Shown: piece by piece, positions 43,635 to 51,296 of the stretch | Numbering within the stretch: position 1 is the first letter of the stretch | Layout: each line of letters starts with the position of its first letter | Program-made: the position numbers and the translations under genes | Notes under the pieces: model-generated | The model's input: the letters and a program-made list of their open reading frames with translations, nothing else | Told to the model about the DNA's origin: nothing | The model's database searches: none | Assembly (NCBI GenBank): GCA_033762075.1 | Contig: JANRLY010000003.1 | Coordinates: forward strand, 6,362-70,361 | Direction of reading: 5' to 3' | Length of the DNA: 64,000 nt | DNA from: VFKI01 sp033762075 | Lineage (GTDB): Bacteria; Pseudomonadota; Gammaproteobacteria; DSM-16500

Positions 43635-45623
43635 ATGTCATTCTATTGCCGAAAATTTTTATACATCAGTTTTTTCTTACTCAATTTATTATTTCTTAAT
43701 GTTGCATACGCGGGCACAGTTCTTTCTATCCAAGGTTCTAATTTTTATATCAATGGCGCAATTACTAATCCTAATACAGCGCAACAAGGATTGTTGCCGA
43801 ATAGTCGTATGATCCAAGCTATTTTCGATGATTCCAATCCTACTACTGTCAGTAAATGGGTTTATCCTGACACAAAAAAATGGGATCCCAATCGAAATAC
43901 TCAGGAATTCATTAATGCTATTCCAACTTATCGTCAATATGGTTTATTGGCAGTGACGGTAGGTCTTCAAGGTGGTGGCCCTATCGCTGGACAATTTGGT
44001 GCTAACCAAGCGTGGACTAATAGTGCAATTAAAGCGGATGGGAGTTTAGATCCGGTTTATCTTGCGCGACTAGATAAAGTCATTCGTGCGCTAGATGCGA
44101 ATGGTATGGTGGCCATTGTAAGTTGTTTTTATGCCGGTCAACAAAACCGAGTCAGTTCGGATGCAGCTGCTTCTATTGCAGTCAACAACGTAGTGGATTG
44201 GTTAGTTGCACAACAGTACACGAATGTCATACTTGAAATTGCAAATGAACCTTCCAGTGGGCATTTCCCCTCACATCCAGCGCTACAGCTTGCTAATGTT
44301 TACAAGCTTGTTGCCCAAGCCAAGGCACGTGCAGGCGGTAAAATTTTAGTTGGAAATGACTCTAATTCCAGTGTGCCGCCAACTTCCTTAATTAACGCAG
44401 AAGACGTTGTGATGATGCATGGCAATGGTTTGAATGCTTCACAAGTGACTACACTCGTTAATTCAACACGTAAGCTAACGAACAAACCAATCTTAATTAA
44501 CGAAGACTCAACTTCAGTTGCTAATTTTTCGGCTGCAACGAAAGCGGGTGGATCATGGGGATACTATGATCAAGGGAAAAACAATTATGTGGACGGTTTC
44601 CAATCTCTGCCGATCAATTGGAACGTGAATACAACGGCAAAAAAAGCCTTTTTCACAGCGATTGGCGCACCGACATCCACTGGCACATTGCAAGTGTCTG
44701 CTTCGAGTGGCTCTGATCCTAATTGTGCAACAGCAAGTGATAAATTGCTTTTAAATGGTACCTCAAGCGGGGCGGCATTTACCGTGGGCAGTGGTATTTC
44801 ACAAGTCTTAACAACAGGGACATATCAGATTGATTTAGCGTCTGAAACGACACCTGTCTCCGCTGGCACAGGGACATGTAGCAGTAACTTAAGTGCATCA
44901 CAAGTGACGATTACAAAAGGGCAAACAACTTCTGTGACGGCAACTTATACTTATCAAGCTGCAACGAGTACTGGCACAATCAGTGTGAAACCTTCGACTA
45001 GTTCTGATTCAAGATGCGGTAGTGTCGCAGATACGTTGTATCTTGATGGCGGAACAGCGGGTACCGCTTTTACAGCTTCTCAGGGTGTTTCAAAAGCAGT
45101 TGCAGTGGGGCAGCATACACTGGCATTGGCTTCTGCTAAGGCTATTCCTGCGGGAGGCGGGCAGTCAGGGACTTGTACGAGCGCTCTGAGCGCATCGCAG
45201 GCAGCAGTCACAGCAGGTCAAACTGTTGCCGTGACAGCGACTTATCAATATAAGGCTGTTACTCCGGGTGGCGTGTGTTCAATCACTTATTCATCGGTGA
45301 CTGGAACACCGGCTTGGGATGTCAAGATGGATGAATTCCGCGTAAGCGTTAGCCTGACAGGCTTTCCAGTGGATTCAAGCGGTAACATCAGTATCAATGG
45401 CTCTATGGTGATGAAGAATACCATCAGGAACTTCTGGGCTGATCAATCCTTCACACCAACAATCAACGGTGCGACAGGAACATTCGTGGGTAAGTTTTAT
45501 GGAAAAACTGGTTCTGGAGTGTTCAGTTTGTCGGGCGCTTTAGTAGACGGTAAACCCGTTGCGATGAAAGTGGGTGATAATCCCTTGCAGTCATTGACGA
45601 TTAATGGGGTTGCTTGTCATTAA
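43635..45623 (+). CDS. Secreted GH-A-clan glycosidase-like protein with shared C-terminal modules
   Basis: 662-residue exported protein. Signal peptide ends at VAYAG (about residue 27). Residues 28-345 look like a TIM-barrel glycoside hydrolase of the GH5 type: the acid/base is in LEIANEP (E205) and a likely nucleophile in ILINED (E290). Residues 350-540 hold two tandem modules of 90-95 residues, each with one N-terminal and one GTC cysteine, and the last 115 residues form a module with FWADQSF and KVGDNPLQSL. The same tail is on the beta-helix protein at 35773. ATG 43635 follows AAGGAG. Its 3' end overlaps the PBP1a gene by 4 bp. Substrate is not predictable; cellulose or host/plant glycan is possible. 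Confidence 0.82.
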   Translation: MSFYCRKFLYISFFLLNLLFLNVAYAGTVLSIQGSNFYINGAITNPNTAQQGLLPNSRMIQAIFDDSNPTTVSKWVYPDTKKWDPNRNTQEFINAIPTYRQYGLLAVTVGLQGGGPIAGQFGANQAWTNSAIKADGSLDPVYLARLDKVIRALDANGMVAIVSCFYAGQQNRVSSDAAASIAVNNVVDWLVAQQYTNVILEIANEPSSGHFPSHPALQLANVYKLVAQAKARAGGKILVGNDSNSSVPPTSLINAEDVVMMHGNGLNASQVTTLVNSTRKLTNKPILINEDSTSVANFSAATKAGGSWGYYDQGKNNYVDGFQSLPINWNVNTTAKKAFFTAIGAPTSTGTLQVSASSGSDPNCATASDKLLLNGTSSGAAFTVGSGISQVLTTGTYQIDLASETTPVSAGTGTCSSNLSASQVTITKGQTTSVTATYTYQAATSTGTISVKPSTSSDSRCGSVADTLYLDGGTAGTAFTASQGVSKAVAVGQHTLALASAKAIPAGGGQSGTCTSALSASQAAVTAGQTVAVTATYQYKAVTPGGVCSITYSSVTGTPAWDVKMDEFRVSVSLTGFPVDSSGNISINGSMVMKNTIRNFWADQSFTPTINGATGTFVGKFYGKTGSGVFSLSGALVDGKPVAMKVGDNPLQSLTINGVACH

Positions 45624-47980
45624 TACAATTCTTGTCCATCACTCTGTTGGCTTGCAGGCGCAACTGCCTGTAAGTCAGCAGGTGTGTCTTTATCTGGTAC
45701 ATAAGGGCGCATGAAGTATTCGAATTGTGCAACGGGGCTTCGCGCTGTGGCGCGTTTGCCAGTCAACGGATCAATGCGAACATTTGTGATGCCAGAGGGT
45801 TGATCAAGCGGAGTATCGGATTCATTTTGCAAAGCGGCTTTCATGAAAGCCATCCAAATAGGCAATGCTGCTTGAGCGCCATATTCATGCAATGACTGCG
45901 GTTGATCGAATCCCACCCACGCTAATGTCACTAAACTCGGATTGTAGCCAATAAACCAGGCATCGACTTGATTTTGCGTGGTGCCTGTTTTCCCTGCTAA
46001 ATCTAGGCGTTTTAATGTGCGCGCTTCAGATGCTGTGCCATGTTCAATAACGTCATGTAAAACAGAAGTAATTAAAAAAGCATTTTCAGCAGAAATGACA
46101 CGGGGTGCGCGAGAATTATCTTCGGTATCGAGAGGGCAATTTTGACAAGCAATGAGTGGACGTGCTTGATAAAGAATTTTGCCACGTGTATCACGAGTAT
46201 CTTCGATGGCGTAAGGTGTCACACGAAAACCACCATTTGCAAAGATGGCGTAAGCAGCTGCCATTTGTAAAGGTGTGACGGCTGCTGTGCCGAGAGCAAG
46301 GGATAATTCAGCTGGTAACTGTGACGGCACAAAACCAAATCGTGTTGCATAATTGATGGCGTAAGACACACGGATTTGTTCGAGTAAGCGAATAGAAACT
46401 AAGTTATGAGAATGAATTAATCCATCGCGTAAACGCGTAGGACCATAAAAACGTCTTTCTGCATTTTGTGGTCGCCAAATACTTTCATCCGTGGGATTTT
46501 GATAGACGACTGGTGCGTCATTGATGAGTGTTGCGAGCGTGTATCCTTTATCAAGTGCGGCAGAATACAAGAAAGGTTTAAAACTAGAGCCTGGTTGGCG
46601 AGTTGCATTGGTGATGCGATTAAAATTACTTTGTTGAAAATCAAAACCACCGACTAGAGCACGAATACCGCCGGTACTTGGATCAAGCGTCACTAAACTG
46701 GCTTGTGCTTGTGGAATTTGTGCAAGACGCCATCCCGTTTGTTTTGATGGTACGATACGCACCAAATCGCCTAATTTTAAAATGTCTTTTGTTGTATGGG
46801 GTCTGGGGCCAAGATAGTCGGCATTGATTTGACGACGTGCCCAAGATAAACCTTCCCATGGAATAATCACTAATTGGCCGTTTGCGCGTAAAACAGTAGC
46901 TGTGTGTGATGTGATATCAATGACAATAGCGGGTTCAAGTGTATTTACAGCAGGAATATTAGCGAGTTTCTTTTCCCATGATTTGACGTCTAATAAATCA
47001 GGTGTGCCGAAATTTTTTTCGGGGCCGCGATAACCATGACGTTGATCGTATGCAAGCAATTCAGTGAGTACTGCTTGATTAGCGTATTCTTGTAATTTGC
47101 TGTCGAGTGTTGTGTAAACGTTAAATCCATCGGTGTAAATGCTATCTCCGTACATTTCTTCCAGTGCTTTACGTACCATTTCACCAAACCAAGGCGCATC
47201 CACTTCTGTTTTGACTTCATGGTAGTGCGCATTTAAGGGGGCAGCTAATGCAGTATGTAAGGCTTTTGCATCAATGTATCCAGATTCATACATGCGCGTG
47301 AGCACGTGATCGCGACGTTTTTTAGCGGCGACTGGATTGGCTAATGGATTTAAAGTGGAAGGTGCTTTCGGTAATCCTGCGAGCATGGCGGCTTCATCGA
47401 GAGTTAGTTGATCGAGTGTTTTGCCATAATAAATTTGTGCAGCAGCGGCAACACCGTAAGCGCGATTGCCAAGAAAAATTTTATTGAGATAGAGTTCTAA
47501 GATTTTTTGTTTGCTGAGACGATGATCAATTTTCAATGCGAGAAAAATTTCGCGTAACTTGCGTCCGAATGTTTTGTGGCGGGTGAGATAAAAACTACGC
47601 GCAACTTGCATAGTGATCGTGCTGCCACCTTGGACTTTATGGCCTGTGGCAATCAATAGCATTGATGCACGAACCAAGCCTGGGATGTCGATTCCAGGAT
47701 GTTGGAAATAACGTTGGTCTTCGGTGGCGAGGACTGCGTGAATGAGCTCTTGTGGGATCTGATCGTAGGGTACTGGGATACGGCGTTTTTCGCCATATTC
47801 GGCGATGAGCTTGCTGTCACGGCTGAAGACTTGTAAAGGGACTTGGAGCTGGACAGTATTGAGTGCTTCAATATCAGGGAGTTGATATTCAATGTAATAC
47901 CATGAGCCAATAATAATAATCCCCAGTGGGATGAGGACCAAAAAGGCAATGAACTTAAAAATCCGCTGAAAAAATACCAT
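45620..47980 (-). CDS. mrcA: Penicillin-binding protein 1A
   Basis: Bifunctional peptidoglycan glycosyltransferase and transpeptidase, 786 residues. One N-terminal membrane anchor (about residues 8-30), GT51 domain with catalytic ATEDQRYF (E87) and QGGSTITMQ, then a class A transpeptidase with SSFK (S465-K468), SHN (524-526) and KTGTT (664-668). ATG 47980 is chosen; an upstream in-frame GTG at 48046 lies inside a repeat element. Divergent from the pilM-like gene, the classical mrcA-pil arrangement of gammaproteobacteria. Confidence 0.96.
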   Translation of the reverse strand: MVFFQRIFKFIAFLVLIPLGIIIIGSWYYIEYQLPDIEALNTVQLQVPLQVFSRDSKLIAEYGEKRRIPVPYDQIPQELIHAVLATEDQRYFQHPGIDIPGLVRASMLLIATGHKVQGGSTITMQVARSFYLTRHKTFGRKLREIFLALKIDHRLSKQKILELYLNKIFLGNRAYGVAAAAQIYYGKTLDQLTLDEAAMLAGLPKAPSTLNPLANPVAAKKRRDHVLTRMYESGYIDAKALHTALAAPLNAHYHEVKTEVDAPWFGEMVRKALEEMYGDSIYTDGFNVYTTLDSKLQEYANQAVLTELLAYDQRHGYRGPEKNFGTPDLLDVKSWEKKLANIPAVNTLEPAIVIDITSHTATVLRANGQLVIIPWEGLSWARRQINADYLGPRPHTTKDILKLGDLVRIVPSKQTGWRLAQIPQAQASLVTLDPSTGGIRALVGGFDFQQSNFNRITNATRQPGSSFKPFLYSAALDKGYTLATLINDAPVVYQNPTDESIWRPQNAERRFYGPTRLRDGLIHSHNLVSIRLLEQIRVSYAINYATRFGFVPSQLPAELSLALGTAAVTPLQMAAAYAIFANGGFRVTPYAIEDTRDTRGKILYQARPLIACQNCPLDTEDNSRAPRVISAENAFLITSVLHDVIEHGTASEARTLKRLDLAGKTGTTQNQVDAWFIGYNPSLVTLAWVGFDQPQSLHEYGAQAALPIWMAFMKAALQNESDTPLDQPSGITNVRIDPLTGKRATARSPVAQFEYFMRPYVPDKDTPADLQAVAPASQQSDGQELY

Positions 47981-48030
47981 GATGCTCACAAATCTAGTAG
48001 AGGCTTGCATTTTACTACAGAAATGAGCAA

Positions 48031-48213
48031 GATATACCTCCCGCACATGAATTTTACAATTTTTAGCATCTCACCTTGTATCAATCTTTAAACGTTCTTC
48101 AAGCGAAAAATCTCAACATAGTGACCACTATGCCTGCGTTTTTTCTCAATCAGAGCGTTTAAATCTCTCGCAATCTGAGCGCTAAAAATCCTAAAAATTC
48201 ATGTGCTGGAGGG
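48031..48213. repeat. Dispersed 185-bp element, copy 2, inverted relative to copy 1
   Basis: Begins GATATACCTCCCGCACATGAA and ends ATTCATGTGCTGGAGGG. Read on the minus strand it matches copy 1 (40896-41080) from end to end, about 80% by eye. Its interior also contains the GCTCAGATTGCGAGAGATT block. The in-frame GTG upstream of mrcA lies inside its terminal repeat. Confidence 0.8.
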
Positions 48214-48270
48214 TTGCTTCTTCTCCTCTTTTCCTCCATACGGTTCTGTTTTGTTGTTCTAGTCAATGGC

Positions 48271-48311
48271 TCGCTCACCGAAGTTTACCCTGAGTTTGTC
48301 GAAGGGCTCTC
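48271..48311. repeat. CCCTGAG/TCGAAGGG palindromic repeat
   Basis: TCGCTCACCGAAGTTTACC is followed by CTGAGTTTGTCGAAGGG. It is the common bacterial intergenic palindrome type and related in inverse orientation to the one at 7826-7867. It could be translated as a spurious N-terminal extension of the pilM-like frame. Confidence 0.55.
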
Positions 48312-48391
48312 AGCGCTTAACTTGCCTTGAACAACGAAGCAGAACTTTTTCTCACTTTTGTCTGACTCATCATTTAATCAAAGGAATTCTC

Positions 48392-49207
48392 ATGCGATTT
48401 TTGCCATTTGGGCCAAAATATGCTGTTGGTTTGGCTTATACTGCTGAGGAAGCGGCGTTTGTATGCTTACGTCGAGTTGGCAGGCGAATCACACTTTTGC
48501 ATCGAATGACTGCCCGAAGTTTGGAGGTTCTGCAGGATGACGTCCGATCATGGGTGGCCTCGACTCGGCGGCATGATTGTCCTGCCGCGATTGCAATTCC
48601 CTATACACAAAGTTTTCGAAAAGTTGTCACGTTATCGCAAGCATTAACCGCAGAAGAATGTGAAATCGAATTACAAGAAAATCTCTCTCATTATTTGCCG
48701 GGCATTGACGAACTCTTATCCTTTGATTTTCGTTTGATCGATGAACAAGATCATTCGAAAGTATTTTTGGTTGCTGTCAGGCAATCTTTGTTGAACCAGT
48801 GCATTTCAAAAATTGAAACTATGGGTTTGCAAATGTGTATAGTGGATTTAGATATTCATGCAAAGGCGCGTTTTGCACATTCACTTGCAGGTCAACACGC
48901 TACAATTGCATTTATCGAACGCGTTGGAAGTGAAATGCATTTTTTAATCTCTGAAAAAAATCATCCTGTTTTTGTGCAAGTGTGTTCAATGCAAGAAGAA
49001 GTTATTTTACATTTTAAAAAATATTTTAAAAGAGAGAAAGTCGAAGAGTGTGTAGTGTATTTAGCTGAAAATATGATTTCACATCAAACGTACCTCGAGC
49101 AACAATTGCAGCAAAAAATAAAGACGATCACTTCTTTTCATTCTCATCCAACCACTGCTGCACAATTGACAGCCTGTGGTTTAGCTTTGCGAGTGCTATT
49201 TTTATGA
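48392..49207 (+). CDS. PilM-like type IV pilus assembly protein
   Basis: 271-residue actin/FtsA-like ATPase of the PilM type, expected to sit on the cytoplasmic side and bind the N-terminal tail of PilN. It begins MRFLPFGPKYAVGLAYT, similar to the PilM N-terminus, with VDLDIHAKARF in the later core. The motif conservation is weak, and it is shorter than canonical PilM (about 350), so nucleotide binding is unsure. ATG 48392 follows AAGGA. The next gene overlaps it by 4 bp. Identification rests mainly on the mrcA-pilM-pilN order. Confidence 0.75.
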   Translation: MRFLPFGPKYAVGLAYTAEEAAFVCLRRVGRRITLLHRMTARSLEVLQDDVRSWVASTRRHDCPAAIAIPYTQSFRKVVTLSQALTAEECEIELQENLSHYLPGIDELLSFDFRLIDEQDHSKVFLVAVRQSLLNQCISKIETMGLQMCIVDLDIHAKARFAHSLAGQHATIAFIERVGSEMHFLISEKNHPVFVQVCSMQEEVILHFKKYFKREKVEECVVYLAENMISHQTYLEQQLQQKIKTITSFHSHPTTAAQLTACGLALRVLFL

Positions 49208-50622
49208 TAGAAATTAATTTACTGCCTTGGCGTGAACAATCAAGATTAATGCAAAAGAAATTATTGATGCAATGGGGCGTGTCAATTTTAGCTTTAATAT
49301 TTTTGTTTTCGGGGGTGGTGATTTATTTGATCCATCAACAAAAAAAAGCGCACGCCCAAATTGTACATTTAAAAAGTCTCGTGCAAACGAACCAGCCAGT
49401 TGAAAAACCATTGTCACACCCGGATCCCATTGCACCAGTCAAACAAGTGCACATTCATTTGACGGACGAACACAAAAAATTGTATCAAATTAATATGCAA
49501 GACATTGAGCTATCTGAGGCGCTCTATCTTTTAGCGCAACACTTTCAACAAAATATCATTGTGAGCCCGCATGTAACAGGTCGGGTGACTTTAACGCTGA
49601 ATCAAATTTCATTGCGACAAGCGTTTGAGATCATGATGTCAACACAAAATCTTGCAAAGTTAACGGTACATCATACTTGGATGGTCGCATCTCCTCTTGA
49701 ATTGATTCAAATTAAAAAGAACCGGACTCAATGGAAATCATTGTTAACAGAAACGATGCCCCTAGTAACACATATTTTTCGATTGCAATACGCAAAAGCG
49801 GGAGAAGCTGCACATTTATTACAAGGCCAATCAGGATTACTTTCACCCCGTGGTAGCGTGCAAATTGATGAGCGCACGAACCAACTCATTGTGCATGATC
49901 ATGCGATTTCTTTAACGGCGATAGAAAAGCTAATGCATCAAATTGATATTCCTTTGCAACAAGTGAGTATCGAAACACGTTTAGTGAGCATGGATGCAGA
50001 CGTAGAAAGAGAGTTGGGAGTTGATTTTTCACTTCACAAAAAAGAATCGAATCATGAAAATCATTCATCAGAAATCGCACGTTATAGTTTGGCTGTAGCA
50101 AAATTAGCTGATGGAAGTTTATTAGATATGCGTTTAGCAGCTGCAGAAAATACAGGCCATGCTGAATTGATTTCTGCACCGAGATTATTTACTGCGAATC
50201 GACAAACAGCTTCCATTGAAGCGGGGGAAGAAATTCCTTATCAAGAAATCAGTAGTAGTGGTGCGACCGGGGTGACTTTTAAAAAAGCTGTGTTAAGTTT
50301 GCAAGTGACACCACATATTTTACCGGGACATCGGGTTTTACTTGAATTACAAATTCATCAAGATAAGCCTGCAAGTCGTGAGGTCTTAGGTGTGCCTGCG
50401 ATTACAACGCGACAATTACAATCGAGCGTACTCATTCAAAATGGCCAAACCATTGTATTAGGCGGTATCTTTGAGGATAGCCAACGTGATGCGCGGATGA
50501 AAATTCCTTTCTTGAGCGCGATTCCGGGTGTGGGTTTGCTGTTCCAACAGCAAATACTTTCTAAAAATCATCGAGAGTTATTGATTTTCGTGACTCCGCA
50601 TATATATACCTCTCACGCGTGA
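49204..50622 (+). CDS. PilN-PilQ fusion: secretin with a PilN-type N-terminus
   Basis: 472-residue protein. Residues 1-60 are PilN-like: MIEINLLPWREQSR (the conserved INLLPWR that PilM binds), a transmembrane helix at about 23-45 and a short coiled segment. Residues 95-165 match the STN/secretin N-terminal fold (ELSEALYLLAQHF, VTGRVTLTLNQISLRQAFE), residues 185-250 an N1 domain, and residues 315-468 the secretin core with SAPRLFTANRQTASIEAG, VLGVPAITTRQLQSSV and IPFLSAIPGVGLLF. No pilO or pilP gene and no secretin signal peptide are present. The ATG overlaps the pilM-like stop. See findings. Confidence 0.82.
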   Translation: MIEINLLPWREQSRLMQKKLLMQWGVSILALIFLFSGVVIYLIHQQKKAHAQIVHLKSLVQTNQPVEKPLSHPDPIAPVKQVHIHLTDEHKKLYQINMQDIELSEALYLLAQHFQQNIIVSPHVTGRVTLTLNQISLRQAFEIMMSTQNLAKLTVHHTWMVASPLELIQIKKNRTQWKSLLTETMPLVTHIFRLQYAKAGEAAHLLQGQSGLLSPRGSVQIDERTNQLIVHDHAISLTAIEKLMHQIDIPLQQVSIETRLVSMDADVERELGVDFSLHKKESNHENHSSEIARYSLAVAKLADGSLLDMRLAAAENTGHAELISAPRLFTANRQTASIEAGEEIPYQEISSSGATGVTFKKAVLSLQVTPHILPGHRVLLELQIHQDKPASREVLGVPAITTRQLQSSVLIQNGQTIVLGGIFEDSQRDARMKIPFLSAIPGVGLLFQQQILSKNHRELLIFVTPHIYTSHA

Positions 50623-51296
50623 GTGTTATACTCCCTCCCATGAACCAATACTCACTTGTCCAAAAAATAGCAATTTACCTTTTGCCAATTCTCAGCGCGA
50701 TTATTGTGCATGAAGTTGCACACGGCTGGGTCGCGGAAAAATTTGGCGATAAAACAGCTCGTTTAGCAGGGCGTTTAACACTCAATCCTATTTCGCATAT
50801 CGATCCTCTGGGGACCATTGCTTTACCTTTGCTGTGTCTTTTGTTGCCCGGTGGTTTTATTTTTGGCTGGGCGAAACCTGTCCCTGTTGATGCGCGTAAT
50901 ATGCGTCATCCACGCATGGATATGGGAATTGTTGCTGCGGCTGGGCCTTTATCTAACTTGCTGATGGCATTCGGCTGGGCGTTATTAGCACGTTACGCCG
51001 GTGGGTTGAATACTTGGTTTGGAACGCCATTATCTTTTATGGCCATTGCGGGTATGGAAATTAATGTCATGCTGGGTGTGCTAAATCTTTTACCTATTCC
51101 ACCGCTCGACGGTGGACGTGTTTTGATGAGTCTGCTGCCGCCGCGAATGGGGTGGCAATTACACAGAATTGAACCCTTCGGATTTTTTATTTTAATTTTA
51201 CTGATGGTCACGAATGTTTTATCGATGATTTTAATGCCGATCATTGTTGGATTGCTACAATTTATCACTTCTGTTGTGGGGCTAGGAATGTTGTAG
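50619..51296 (+). CDS. Site-2-protease-type M50 metallopeptidase
   Basis: 225-residue polytopic membrane zinc peptidase. HEVAHGW (HExxH) sits in a transmembrane helix near residue 34 and the third ligand region is NLLPIPPLDGGRV near residue 148. This is the compact form without PDZ domains, often of unknown substrate. GTG 50619 overlaps the secretin stop (GTGA); ATG 50640 is an alternative. Its 3' end overlaps the GGDEF-EAL gene by 15 bp tail to tail. Confidence 0.9.
   Translation: MSVILPPMNQYSLVQKIAIYLLPILSAIIVHEVAHGWVAEKFGDKTARLAGRLTLNPISHIDPLGTIALPLLCLLLPGGFIFGWAKPVPVDARNMRHPRMDMGIVAAAGPLSNLLMAFGWALLARYAGGLNTWFGTPLSFMAIAGMEINVMLGVLNLLPIPPLDGGRVLMSLLPPRMGWQLHRIEPFGFFILILLMVTNVLSMILMPIIVGLLQFITSVVGLGML

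Larger units (their letters stand above)
47981..48391. other. mrcA-pilM divergent gap, mostly repeats
   Basis: 411 bp. Contains copy 2 of the 185-bp element (48031-48213) and a CCCTGAG/TCGAAGGG palindrome (48271-48311). The long distance between mrcA and pilM compared with relatives is explained by these insertions. No gene recognised; promoters of both genes should be inside or beside the repeats. Confidence 0.65.

Noticed and set aside
47981..48046. GTG start of PBP1a at 48046
   Set aside because: This lies in the dispersed 185-bp element, and the added residues do not resemble a PBP1a N-terminus; ATG 47980 gives the usual short cytosolic tail and anchor.
48266..48391. N-terminal extension of the pilM-like frame
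   Set aside because: The first 42 codons come from a CCCTGAG palindromic repeat; a good ribosome site precedes ATG 48392.
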